Below are positions 24,071 to 41,455 of a stretch of DNA of 64,000 nt, piece after piece (positions within the stretch are counted from its first letter, which is position 1; each line of letters begins with the position of its first letter). The translations under genes were made by a program, and so were the position numbers. The notes beneath the pieces were generated by a model. It was not told the origin of the DNA, ran no database searches, and saw nothing but the letters and a program-made list of their open reading frames with translations. Source of the DNA: Cololabis saira (lineage: Eukaryota; Chordata; Actinopteri; Beloniformes; Belonidae); contig NC_084596.1 of assembly GCF_033807715.1 (NCBI RefSeq), positions 33,244,879 to 33,308,878 on the forward strand. The letters are read 5' to 3'.

Positions 24071-25168
24071 TCAGGACAGGTTAGAGGCTATGAAGTTGAT
24101 AAAGTTTGATGTGAGTTTCCTGGTTCCCTTATGGTTTGGGTGAAGGCCATCAGATTTATAGAGATAATTTTTAGTCCAGAATGAATCAAAATTACTAATA
24201 AAACCATAGCCTGTTGCTGTGCAGAAATAATCTAACCACTGATGGAGGCCAAAGAGACGGCTGAAGCGCTCAGATCCAGCCGATAAGGTTGGTAGGGGAC
24301 CAGATAGAATGCAGCGTTTTCCCAAACTCTCAATAGTTAAGGCCAGCGATTCAATGTCATGCTGCAGCTTGATTGATTGTCTGGAGGACATAACGTCATT
24401 CACCCCGCAATGCAATATGACTGTATGGACCGAGGGGTGGAGGTCAATCAGTGTTGGCGAGAGCTCAATTAAATCAGCTACTTTTCCACCAGAAAGACAG
24501 TAGGTAACAGCGCCCGGAAGTTTAACATATCTGACAATAGAGTCGCCTAAAACCAAGACTTCTGCTGTGTCAGTGTATTCGGTGCTACTGTATTTGGCGA
24601 GTTTAGGAGAGAGCTGGCGATTAACCGGGCAAGCTGTGTTAGCTACGTTAGCACCTTGGGAGGAGGCGGGTTCACGGTCAGATAAGGGGGCGTTGGCTGT
24701 ATCAGTGCCAGCAGGTGCACGAGTGTTGTTTACCCTGGGACTACTGCACGCAGATGCTGGAGCTAAAAGTCGGGGACGTTTAACAGTGGGAGAGCTATCT
24801 CGGGAATTGCAACTGCTGGGCGAGAGGCAGCGTTTGGATGAAAGTTTAACTTCGGGAGCATGAAGAAGAGAGGACATTAAGTCGTCGGAGAGTTCAGCGA
24901 GAGGAGCAAAGTGATTGAAGAGCTGAGGGATGTTATCATCTTCATTGGGATTGTAGAGGGGAAGAGAAAGCCTCCTTCTGCTTTTTACTACCGTTGACCA
25001 GGATGAGCAGCCGGGAGCGGAGGAGTCACAGTCCGGTTGTTCCAGCCTGGCCAACCGAGAGGAGAGCTCCTCTTGTCGGTGGAGAAGATCTCTGACGAGA
25101 AGTTCAATAGCTTGTAGCTCAGTTTTTATGTTTATGATAGCTGATGCTGATGTCACCGCCACCGCCAT
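24071..25168 (-). CDS. LINE ORF1 with coiled coil and SGNH esterase domain
   Basis: This 365-aa protein is of the esterase ORF1 type known from CR1/L2 LINEs. Residues about 12-44 form an amphipathic coiled coil (leucines in ELQAIELLVRDLLHRQEEL), likely used for self-assembly. A Ser/Pro-rich basic linker follows (50-200). Residues about 203-362 look like an SGNH/GDSL hydrolase: LVLGDSIVRY with nucleophile Ser210, HCGVND with Gly255 and Asn257, and DGLHPNHKG with Asp340 and His343. The whole catalytic set is present, so the esterase could be active; its role in retrotransposition is not settled. The Met at 25168 is the first in frame and sits just 3' of the tandem leader. Confidence 0.88.
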   Translation of the reverse strand: MAVAVTSASAIINIKTELQAIELLVRDLLHRQEELSSRLARLEQPDCDSSAPGCSSWSTVVKSRRRLSLPLYNPNEDDNIPQLFNHFAPLAELSDDLMSSLLHAPEVKLSSKRCLSPSSCNSRDSSPTVKRPRLLAPASACSSPRVNNTRAPAGTDTANAPLSDREPASSQGANVANTACPVNRQLSPKLAKYSSTEYTDTAEVLVLGDSIVRYVKLPGAVTYCLSGGKVADLIELSPTLIDLHPSVHTVILHCGVNDVMSSRQSIKLQHDIESLALTIESLGKRCILSGPLPTLSAGSERFSRLFGLHQWLDYFCTATGYGFISNFDSFWTKNYLYKSDGLHPNHKGTRKLTSNFINFIASNLS

Positions 25169-25380
25169 TCTTCAGTAGGATTATGGAGCGTTGAGGAGAC
25201 AGGATTGTCAAAGCAGGTAAGATGAGGTCAGGCTGATGGGATGATCAATGCGAGGTCAGCAACAGGCCCACGGGTAGGAGGTTAGCAGTGCGAGTGGTAG
25301 GATGGTGGACGCGAGGACTCCAGATGGAGTCCAAAGTGTTGAGATGGTAAAGACAGCAGATACAGCAGGCAAAGAGCTGC

Positions 25381-25759
25381 AGCAGCAGCAGCAGCTGTAG
25401 CAGGAGCAGCAGCAGCACTAGAACTGTAGCAGGATTAGCAGTAGCAGCAGAGCTGTAGCAGGAGTAGCAGTAGCAGCAGAGCTGTAGCAGTAGCAGCAGA
25501 GCTGTAGCAGGAGCAGCAGAGCTGTAGCAGTAGCAGCAGAGCTGTAGCAGGAGCAGCAGAGCTGTAGCAGGAGCAGCAGAGCTGTAGCAGTAGCAGCAGA
25601 GCTGTAGCAGGAGCAGCAGAGCTGTAGCAGTAGCAGCAGAGCTGTAGCAGGAGCAGCAGAGCTGTAGCAGGAGCAGCAGAGCTGTAGCAGTAGCAGCAGA
25701 GCTGTAGCAGTAGCAGCAGAGCTGTAGCAGGAGCAGCAGAGCTGTAGCAGTAGCAGCAA
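25381..25759 (-). repeat. 20-bp tandem array in the LINE 5' leader
   Basis: About 16-19 copies of a 20-bp unit, agctgtagcag(g/t)agcagc on the plus strand, in register with a higher-order alternation of gga and gta variants. The position directly upstream of ORF1 in the element's own orientation makes it a candidate internal promoter made of monomers. The long Leu/Cys/Ser/Ala-rich minus-strand open frames are artefacts of the repeat. Confidence 0.85.
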
Positions 25760-25780
25760 CTACTGTTGTTAGGATTGTTG

Positions 25781-27080
25781 AACTAGACACCCACAGTCAA
25801 AACCAGATTTTCCACATATCCATAGATTTGAGTATTTGGGTCCAGCCATAGTTATTTTTTCACTTAGGCTAGACGTAGCAACCCACTTCCAGTGATGTTA
25901 AGCCAGGATAGTTGAGGTTTCATCAGACTGGGTCGTTGGATGCACAAATAAGAGAGCATAAAGGAGGCACATTACGGTTGTCCGATTCCAGTCCTCCAGG
26001 CCAGCTGTCCTGCACGTTTCAGATTGTTTCCCTGCTTCAACATATATATGGTTCATATACAGGGACATATACAGGGACATAGAACTTGGCATGGCAATAA
26101 TAACTCAGGGATCTGCTGCTTTATACTCAGGTTTACCACAATATATATTTATACTGCGTAAAATTATTACTATTAATTTTTGTAACTTCAAAATATGTCA
26201 AGATATTTTGATGTCTTATAACGAGGGCCAAGACTGCTGCTACAAAAATAAGTGTCTCTTGCATTCATTGTTGAAGTATGTTTAAGCATGTCTGTTACTT
26301 TATACTGCTATCATGTTCGAAATAAACATCTTTGAAATGAATTGAATGTGCAACTAAAAAGTAATCGAAGTTCTTTGGCTGACGGCTGGAGGCTGACTCC
26401 AATAATGTGTCAATATTCACTGATTCATGTTAAAAATGTCCAACTTTACAACAGAGATGAACATATTTACAGTCTGGTTCAAAAAATAGTTTGGGTCTCC
26501 ACAGATAGATTTCATCTCCATGACATTTGAGAGGTTTGCTGTCTGTTAACTTTGCTCTGTTTCATTTTAAAATGCAAATTTTACAAATAAAACCATTTTC
26601 AGATATGATACTGCTACAGGTTGGGGGCGCGACGGCATCAAAGATGGTCATGGTCTTAATGTGTAGTTGTAAGAGAGGAAATCATAACCAAACCAAATTG
26701 GTTTGGTTAACCAATCCCAACGAACCCCCCAATGAAGTCCTTTATTTTGAAAGACTATATGTGATGATGCTTCATTGTTGTGAAAGATTCAGTGTTTGAC
26801 AGAAAATGAACCAAAATCATCATTATTTTTTCTCCTTCTGGGAAGTTTGAGACTTTTTCAAAAACCATAATTTTTCTACCACCAGTGTGCAGCAGGTGAT
26901 GTTGGAATGATTTCTCCTTGTTGTTGTTGTCTCTTTGTGATGTAATAGAACTAAATTGCATCACAGTGGAATCACTGAGTTCCAAAACCAACTGTTCTGT
27001 GAGCCACATTTACATTTGAGCTGAACTTCTGGATACCAGCAGTGACGTTTCAGTGTGAATTATTCCTGTTCAAGATAAAC
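25781..27080. other. Gene-free stretch before the kinase gene, with a hAT-MITE end fragment
   Basis: At about 25985-26030 the phrase ccagtcctccaggccagctg, followed by tgtcctgcacgtttcaga, resembles one arm of the inverted-repeat element seen complete at 57958-58182. At 26686-26708 a perfect 10-bp palindrome, aaccaaacca/tggtttggtt, has a 3-nt spacer. Part of 26750-27080 probably holds the kinase promoter, but no TATA box or CpG island is clear. Confidence 0.4.
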
Positions 27081-29851
27081 ATGAATAACTTGGTTTTTGA
27101 GTCGTTCGACGTCCGTTATCCTCCAACCTCTGAGAGAGATTCAGGTGACACATCTGCCGGTTTTCATGCAAAAACCTTCCTGTTTACTCTGTGTTAGTCT
27201 GTATTGGTGTATATGTTTAAACTTAACTAGAAAATATTAGTAAAACAAATATTTTTACATATTTTTTTTACTTTAAACTAAAGATTTTCAGTTTTTTAAT
27301 AATCATTGTCTTTGTTATTCTATAGGAAACTAGTTTTTTTCTCTTTTATGTCAAGAAACACACTTTGTTAAAACTCACTGAACGCTGCTGAAAACTGTAT
27401 ATATAATGACATATATGTATAATGACATATATTTGTGTTTATACTGTGTTACTTGCTGTGAAACAAGAGTTTAAGACTCAGAACAGGTAAAAAATACTTA
27501 TTTATGGGTGGTTTTAGCAGGTTGATGCTGATCAGAATAGGTAGTGAATCAAAACTTAGAGAAAAGTGTTGAAACCAAAGTAAAAAAACATTGTTGACAA
27601 ACAGTATTCACATTTTGTTTATATAAAAAGCTCATTGCCAATATGCTGTTTACTTACATATACTCACAGGTTTTTGTGGGGGGTTTTGTTGAATATTTTT
27701 TCAGTGGAAAATTAATTTAAATAAGAGTCTGAGTCGGTAGTGAATCAAAACTGAGAGAAAAGTGTTGAAACCAAAGTCAAAAAACACTGTTAACAGACTT
27801 ATATTCACATTTTGTTTATATAAAAAGCCCATTGCCAATATGCTGTTTACTTACATGTACTCACAGGTTACTAACTTGTTGGTTTTTTGTTGATTTTTTC
27901 AGTGGAAAATTAATTTAAATACATTTACCGGTAAAATGAACATTTCACTGCCAAACCTTTTTGAAGTTATGATAAACATAGTTATTCATATTCAGCCAAG
28001 AACTTAACACATACAGTTAATGATTATTGCATATAACTGTAATAATGCAGAACCTTAAAAAAGAGATATATCCAATATTAACTCTGATGTCAGAACTGCA
28101 GGTTTTACTACATGTATCCAAGTTAATATCAGCTTCTTTACCTTTTCAGAGGGCGGTGGCAGCACCACCAAACCCATCATCGTCCTCCAGGAGGATGACA
28201 GGGTTCCTGCCACTAAGAGGAAGGCCAGCAGGCCTCCACACGCCCCTGGAAAGAGGTCCAGGGATACAGGTGAACCCGCTGCTGTCTCAGCAGAGACCGT
28301 CAGGGAGAGGGAGAGGGAGAGCTGTACCGAGCGGCTGTCGACCACAGAGACCCCTGGTAGCTGTGATGTCCAGCCAAGCTCCAGCAACCCCTCAACCCCC
28401 CGACAGGACAACGGGAACACCTACATGTCAGCCTCAGAGAGCAGAGGTACATTCATGGTGGTCTGAAGATACATGAAAGAACTTTTACTGTCATGTTTAG
28501 CTCACCACCTATCCATCTATACACATGGAGGGGTTCTTCACTCTTGTAGTAAATGTGTCCGTGTTTGTGTCTGCAGCACGTTTTGAAAGAAAGTACCTGC
28601 AGCTTCAGATTCTCGGGGAAGGAGGCTTCGGATCAGTTTATTCTGGGAGAAGAAGAGCTGATAATTTCCCAGTAGGTATCACACCTCTCTTCTCAAGCCT
28701 CATGAGTACCGACTCTATCTGACACACTGCTGACTCTGACCTTCAGGTGGCCATCAAACACATCCCTAAAAAGACTGTTGAGACTCGACCAGTGGTGAGC
28801 AGTCTGATCCTCAGTTTTGTTCTCCCGTTACGTTGTTGATGATCAAGAAGTCACACATATGAAACTGCATCTACTTCATCATCTGTTTTGTTCCTCACAT
28901 TTAAGTTCCACCTTGGGAAGGTGCGCCAGGTCCCGCTGGAGGTGCTGCTCATGATGAAAGCAGCAGGCCGACCGGCTTCAGCGGGGAAATCTGCAGTCGT
29001 GTCGTTCTTGGACTGGTATGACCTGGAGCAGGAGGTTCTCCTGGTCATGGAGAGACCAGTTCCCTCCGTGGACCTGTTCAATTACATCCTGAACAACGGT
29101 GGTCCCCTGCAGGAGGACACGGCTCTGGTACTGAAGCTGGGTGGAAACCTGCTTTGTTGAAGCTTCCACGGAGACAGGAACCAGCTCCTCCTGCAGCTCT
29201 TTAACCCACGTGTATCTCCGTGTTTCAGAGCATCATGAAGCAGCTGGTGAATGCAGTCCTGCACATGCACTCCAACAGAGTCTTCCATCGTGACATCAAG
29301 TCAGAGAACATCCTCATACAGACCGGCTCCGACGGTCTTCGAGTGAGGATCATAGACTTCGGATGTGGGTGCGTCTTGACTGACGGAGCTTACCGCAAGT
29401 TTGCAGGTACGTCTGACTCCCGTTCTCCGTTCCTCTGCTGATCTTCGTGCCTGGTCCTTAACTTCTCCTTCCTCCTGACTTGTAGGAACCCCTGACTTCG
29501 CGCCTCCAGAGTTGTACATGTGTGGGGGCTACGAGGCCGGCCCCACCACAGTCTGGCAGTTAGGTGCTCTGCTCTACGAAATGCTGGATGGACTTCCCCA
29601 GTTTACCACCACAGAGTTCATCTGCGACAGCATTAGATTCAGCAGTGAGTTGTCGCGCGGTGAGAGAAGGCTGTTTTTGGGACGATCCAAATCTCCTAGG
29701 AGTAAGTGAGAGTATTTCCTGATCCGTAATGTTTGTGACCTCTCTTCCAGGCTGCCTGGACCTACTGAATTTGTGTTTGGTTTTGGACCCTTCGGAGCGG
29801 GCCACCCTGGAGCAGCTGCAGCAGCACCCCCGCATAAGACACTCAGCCTGA
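27081..29851 (+). CDS. Pim-like serine/threonine protein kinase
   Basis: Coding exons: 27081-27144 (inferred), 28150-28446, 28577-28671, 28747-28794, 28906-29127, 29229-29406, 29486-29659, 29751-29851, for about 392 aa. All joins are GT-AG and keep frame. Residues 22-120 are a charged, Ser-rich leader with KRKAS-type basic patches. The kinase has the P-loop GEGGFGSV, the VAIK lysine, VMERPVPSVDLF at the hinge, HRDIKSEN, IIDFGCGC, a PPE in place of APE, TVWQLGALLYEML and a final DPSERATLEQL helix. Gatekeeper-hinge proline and lack of the usual Asp before VW follow the PIM family, so it is likely constitutively active. This resembles the expanded teleost Pim-like set and not pim1-3 themselves. 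Weak points: exon 1 is chosen only on phase and an ATG, and exon 5 has several possible donors (29127 chosen by alignment to PIM). Confidence 0.8.
27541..27921. repeat. Tandem duplication, 196-bp period, in kinase intron 1
   Basis: Copy 1 starts gtagtgaatcaaaactt at 27541 and copy 2 starts gtagtgaatcaaaactg at 27737. They share long identical blocks (gttgaaaccaaagt, cattttgtttatataaaaag, ccaatatgctgtttacttac, cagtggaaaattaatttaaa) with scattered substitutions and small indels. This is a local direct duplication and not a dispersed repeat, as far as this window shows. Confidence 0.9.
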
Positions 29852-30950
29852 TTCACCTCCCCTGAGCTGTGGACTGAACACACTTTTTACTGTACATATA
29901 CTGTTCTTTTTACAGTCTATTTTATTTTTTACTATTCTATTGTATTTATACATATTCTACTTTTTTACTTTATTTCGACTTACTGTATTTTGACGACCAT
30001 ACGGCGTGCCGTGTGGAAAGGCGCACCCTCAGTTTTGTGTGTCATTTCTGTATTTAAAACACACACACGGCGCACCGACCGAAAAGGCCCTCTCACCACT
30101 CCGTACTGCCTTTAATTTAGTTGTGCCCTGTATAATGACAATAAAAGTCTTAATCTGAATCTGAATCTGTCTCTGATATTTCCAAACTAGTTTTGATACT
30201 AGAACTCCATCTCCAGTTATGAAACTGGCTATTTAAGTATTTTTATTGTGTGATTTATGTCACTGAGTGCATGATTATGAATATATTGCAGTTTCAACAA
30301 TCGCCCCTCACTGCTTATTTCTAAAGAATCCGTTCATCCAACATAGTCTATGAAAAAACTGTTTACCATTTAGCTACCAATAAACGAGGACGAGGACCAC
30401 TGCACCAGTCATATAACGAGAAAGCACTGAACAGAAGTCATACTAGTTTCCTGGAACTAAAAACTGCACAAAAAACAAGTCAACGCCTGGCTAACTTCGC
30501 TTCCTACGCTTTAGCCTCCATTAGCATCTGTTAGCAGTGATGCTAACAGACAAAGATCAGCTGGTCCACTAAGATTACTAAGTTAACAAAACTTGGAGCT
30601 GTAAAAATGTTTATTTTCACTCTAAAGCTGGACATTTGGGAGATTGTCTCCCTTTTGGAGCCTCCAGTTGTCAGTGGAGCAACAAGAGCCTCAACCTTGA
30701 AGTTACATGGTCGGCACTTCAGCGATTACCTGAAGAGGTCAAGGCAATGCAAGTTCAGAAAGATGCAGGACAACTTGGCTGCAGGAGCCGGCTGTTCTGG
30801 GGCTGCCAGAAGAAACCAACGAGCTACAAGCCTTCACCAGTTAGCCCAACAAACCAACTGGTTCATTTGTAAATGAAGGTGGTTTCTGCAAGATGTTGAT
30901 TTGAGCTTTGAACCCTTCCAGGCCAACTCAAAGCCAGATTGTGGTGGTCT
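29852..30950 (+). other. Kinase 3' UTR and downstream gene-free stretch
   Basis: A candidate AATAAA lies at 30140-30145, about 290 bp after the stop. About 29990-30075 contains an imperfect inverted pair of GGCGCACC/CGGCGCACC-type words around (AC)n, which resembles an old fish repeat. Beyond about 30180 no gene is seen; the two overlapping open frames near 30607-30876 are not recognised. Confidence 0.45.
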
Positions 30951-30952
30951 GT

Positions 30953-31147
<195 letters not shown>

Positions 31148-31929
31148 GTATAGCACAGTACAACAACTAAATGATTCAAAGTACTTTAACGGTCATGCGG
31201 TCAGAAAGTGTATGTCACATTAAGACCAGAATCATGCAATTTAGTTGCAATGCTGCATATCTGTAGGAAAACTACAAACAAACACAAAGAAAAAAGCTAG
31301 TGAAGGCAATAGTAAGAAAGTTAGGCAAAGCTGAAGTCATATCCTGAGAGCTATGCATCCTATCCTGTAAGATAGATTTTACTGCATAACTTTTACCTTT
31401 TACCTTTTTTCTTTGTGGTGTAAAACTTGCAGTTATCCAAATAAAAAGTGTTTGTGTTGACACTGGCTAAAGTTCATCTTTAGGCTAACAGGAGATCTAA
31501 AGTTGAGAAATGACAAGAATAAAAGTATGTGGAGCACTAAAGAAGACTTGATGTTTTAGGTATTTCAGCCGATATCTTTAAAAGACTATTTATTTTGTTT
31601 TTCATTGTGGTTATATGAATGTATTGTATATTACAACCAACAACACAAGCCTTTTGTTCAGTTATAAAATCTACCCTGTAGACTGACCATGAAAACAACT
31701 TAAGTAACGTACCAGAAATAACAGTGTTCAAGTTATACAACAGCACATCGTCCACCACATCACAGTTCCGTTTGTGCTTAGTTAAATAACATCTAAATAA
31801 CATCTAGCGGCACAGTTTTCATTGTATAAACAAAAAGACAAGAAGACAAAGAAGAAAAATAAGAGATATTAAAAGGAAATATCTAGAGGAACATCTGGGC
31901 AGCTAATAAGGCTAATATTCAGTCAGTCA
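31148..31929. other. Gene-free stretch
   Basis: AT-rich, with no supported gene. Confidence 0.4.
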
Positions 31930-32862
31930 ATGTTCCTCAGCGTAAAACCGACTTTGAACGTCACACAATATTGTCAAAAATTCTGAGAATCTGAAGAAAT
32001 CTCTGTGTACCCAGGACAAGGCTGGCCCTCACTTCTGGATGGTCATGATTTCCAGGTCCTCGGGTGTATTAAAAACAAACATGGTCCAGTAACATGAAAC
32101 CAATACATGGGCCCAGGAAAACTTGCAGAAACCACCAGTAAATCCGTTTGCTGTAAACCATCCACGGCTGCAGGTTCAAACTCTTGAAACCATAATGAAA
32201 CCTGATGCAGCAGGATGGGTGGATGCTCAGGGCCAAAGCTGAGATAAAGTGACAAACTGATGAGAAATGGAAATTTAAATGTTTTTTTGGGGGGAAACAT
32301 AGACAATGTGTTCGTTGAACTTAAGAAGAGCGGCGCCACATGAGTTTTTATCAGTGGTCCGTTCAAAAGGTTGCATCTCTGGCGGTATGGGGTGCATTAA
32401 TGCCTGTGGATGAGGCAGCGTACATATTCTACGTATCTGGAAGGGAAGCATAAATGCTGACTACAATATGCAAGTTTATACTGAAAAACAAATGCTCACA
32501 TCCAGACAATCCTAAAACACATACTGCATTGATTACAAACCATGGCTGATAGAAGAGACCATGAACTGAAATGCCCGCAGACCTTGAACAAACACCCGGA
32601 GAATCATGAACCAAGCAACCAGCGAATAAGTCCCGGGACTGCTGAGCTATATTTAAAAAATGTAAGACATTTTACTCCCATAAAATTCAAAAGTACCCTC
32701 TCTTATTTATTTTTTAAGATGGTACATTTCCTCACTTTCAACATATGATTCATTTTTTATGATCTGCTGTAAATTAAATAAGGGTTTAGATTTGGAAATC
32801 ATTATACGTCTTTAATTGAAATTTTACAGAGTCCCAACTTTTTTGGAACAAGGGCTGTAAAT
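31930..32862 (+). mobile_element. Tc1/mariner-type DNA transposon relic, copy 1
   Basis: It shares diverged sequence with 48440-49583: for example gagaatctgaagaaatctct (31984) against gagaatctggagaaatctct (48548), followed in both by a cag/cgaggctgg phrase. The central part (ttcaaaaggttgcatctctg near 32363) and the 3' end gtcccaacttttttggaaca (about 32831) match what I recall of a very common fish Tc1/mariner-group element. The transposase frame is broken in many places. The 3' inverted end is present but its 5' partner is not seen, so the copy is 5'-truncated. Confidence 0.65.
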
Positions 32863-39892
<7,030 letters not shown>

Positions 39893-39984
39893 CGCGTACA
39901 CATAATGTGCAGAAACTTATCATATTGGAGAATAACTCAGCGCGGCTGGACGGTCGGCCAGCTCACGGAATTGACTGACAGCCC

Positions 39985-40065
39985 TGGGAGCCAATAGGAA
40001 GGCCGGATGAGCCCCGTGAGCTCACTTTAAAATCCCTCCGCGGGGATCTGCAGCACCAGCAGATG
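39985..40065 (+). promoter_or_regulatory. dmbx1: Core promoter of dmbx1
   Basis: A CCAAT box at 39991-39995 is followed 30 bp later by TATA-like tttaaaa at 40026-40032, in a GC-rich context. At 40061-40070 agatggcggc resembles the YY1 motif AAGATGGCGGC, which usually lies just after a start site. Together they put the transcription start near 40055-40062. This is inferred from motif spacing only. Confidence 0.55.
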
Positions 40066-40305
40066 GCGGCTTCACACTTCCGCGGGAGACGCAGACGAGT
40101 CGCGGGAGCATCAGCAGCGTGAACAGCAGCAGCGTGATCGTGGAGAAGCAACAGACCCGAGGACTTTCCTGCCGCCCTGACTGGTTACCTGCTGCCGGAC
40201 ACGCGGACTGAAACACGCACACACTCAAACCTTCACCTGGGAGAAGTTTGGATTCTCTGCTGTCTGTGTGGGAGCTCGCAGAAAGGAAGACCCTCTTAAC
40301 TCGAG
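40058..40305 (+). other. dmbx1: dmbx1 noncoding exon 1 (5' UTR) with a 19-codon uORF
   Basis: The sequence is GC-rich and repeat-free, ending in a strong donor, tcgag|gtaag (GT at 40306-40307), 3.4 kb before the acceptor of the coding exon at 43679. The 5' limit follows from the TATA-like box and is approximate. An ATG at 40063 opens a 19-codon frame ending at TGA 40120-40122, with +4 G but a weak -3 base. Depending on the exact start site it may be too close to the cap to be used. Confidence 0.6.
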
Positions 40306-41257
40306 GTAAGTTTCATTATTATTGTTTTTATTCATGGTACTTTTATATGAAAAAAAAGAAAATAAAATTACTACACGGGTTAAAACATAAAATGCGCTCA
40401 GTGCGTTTATTATGGCATTGAAGTAAATAACAAAATACGATTTTCTCATGTATTCATGATGCGGGCTGTTGTGTTATGTTGTTGTTAATTGTTGCTTCTG
40501 ATGTATTAAACCACTCCAGATTTAGAGGAAACAGCTCCTATAGGAGACATCTTTCATTTGATTCAGTCTTTTATTGTACAACCCAGACTTTATACTTTTA
40601 CAAGCCAAACTAACTTTACAAATCACTTTAAAACAGCAACCTAGTCCACATTTAGAATGAAATAATGTCAAGGTAAAACACACAATTATAACAGGTAAAT
40701 AAAAAGTGACTAGGCAGAGTATAAATTATATGTTTGTCTTGGACTCACTATTATATATTTTTAAATATGGCAAAATGTCCAAAACGGACATGTACAAAGT
40801 TTAATCCTTTCCTCGCCCCTTTTACCTGCAACTGGTCACGTGACTGAATTTTTACTCTCAAAAATGTGTTGATTTTTTAAAAAAACTTTTATTTCGTTTT
40901 GTTTTTGTTTTGGCTTTAAAATAATGTTGTTCCTGAGTGTCGGGTCTTCAAATTATTTGCCGGAGCAGAATGAACACTGACAGTGAAATAGCTCTACTTT
41001 AATGTAACTGTACATCAGTGCTTCACAATAACACACAGGGCTCCCGCGTACCGCGCACGGCAAAACTAAATCACGGACGCCTCTCTTCTGCGGTTTACAC
41101 CAGTGACGCAGCAAAAGCAGCCTGTCAGACCCACTCATGCCCTCGGGGGGCTGTTAGCAAATAACATTTTCCCTAATTTAGCCGGATCAAAGAGTTGCAC
41201 TGTACATGCCAATTTCCATAATGACGATATGATAATGGCACACGGAGAAGGGCCGCC

Positions 41258-41455
41258 AGGGGCCCGGTGTCTGCAGCACGGGGACCCGTTGCCTGCAGAC
41301 GGGGGCCCGGTGTCTGTAGCACGGGGGCCCGGTGACTGTAGCACGGGGGCCCGGTGACTGAAGCCGGGGGCCCGGTGCCTGCAGCCGGGGGCCCGGTGCC
41401 TGCAGCCGGGGGCCCGGTGCTGCAGCACGGGGGCCCGGTGCTGCAGCACGGGGGG
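41258..41455. repeat. 21-22-bp GC-rich minisatellite in dmbx1 intron 1
   Basis: About nine copies of a unit like gggggcccggtgcctgcagc, with variants tgtctgtagcac, tgactgtagcac and tgctgcagcac. GGGGGCCC is itself palindromic. The Pro/Ala/Gly-rich frames through it are artefacts. Confidence 0.9.

Larger units (their letters stand above)
20846..25780 (-). mobile_element. Apparently full-length L2-clade LINE retrotransposon
   Basis: Read on the minus strand the order is: a 5' leader of tandem 20-bp units (25381-25759), ORF1 (25168-24071), 33 bp, ORF2 (24037-20987), a short 3' UTR with a stem-loop, and a (TAA)n/(TTA)n tail at 20846-20861. The endonuclease-RT protein type, esterase-type ORF1 and microsatellite tail in place of poly(A) fit the CR1/L2 group; the C-terminal block HLWNDLPEEIR and the 3' tail fit fish L2. 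Both ORFs are open end to end, so this copy is young and may be a source element. The exact 5' border is uncertain and I found no target duplication, which is common for L2. Confidence 0.88.

Noticed and set aside
25245..25790. 181-aa and 113-aa minus-strand frames rich in Leu, Cys, Ser and Ala
   Set aside because: They are translations of the 20-bp tandem array in the LINE leader, periodic at exactly three units.
28027..28476. 149-aa frame over kinase exon 2
   Set aside because: Wrong frame: the frame that joins the kinase exons by phase gives a charged KRKAS-type leader typical of fish Pim-like proteins, while this one cannot be spliced onto the kinase.
29641..29659. Earlier donor (gtgagt at 29645) for kinase exon 7
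   Set aside because: It also keeps the frame, but would drop six residues (SELSRG region) that match the family pattern before CLDLL; the donor at 29660 fits better.
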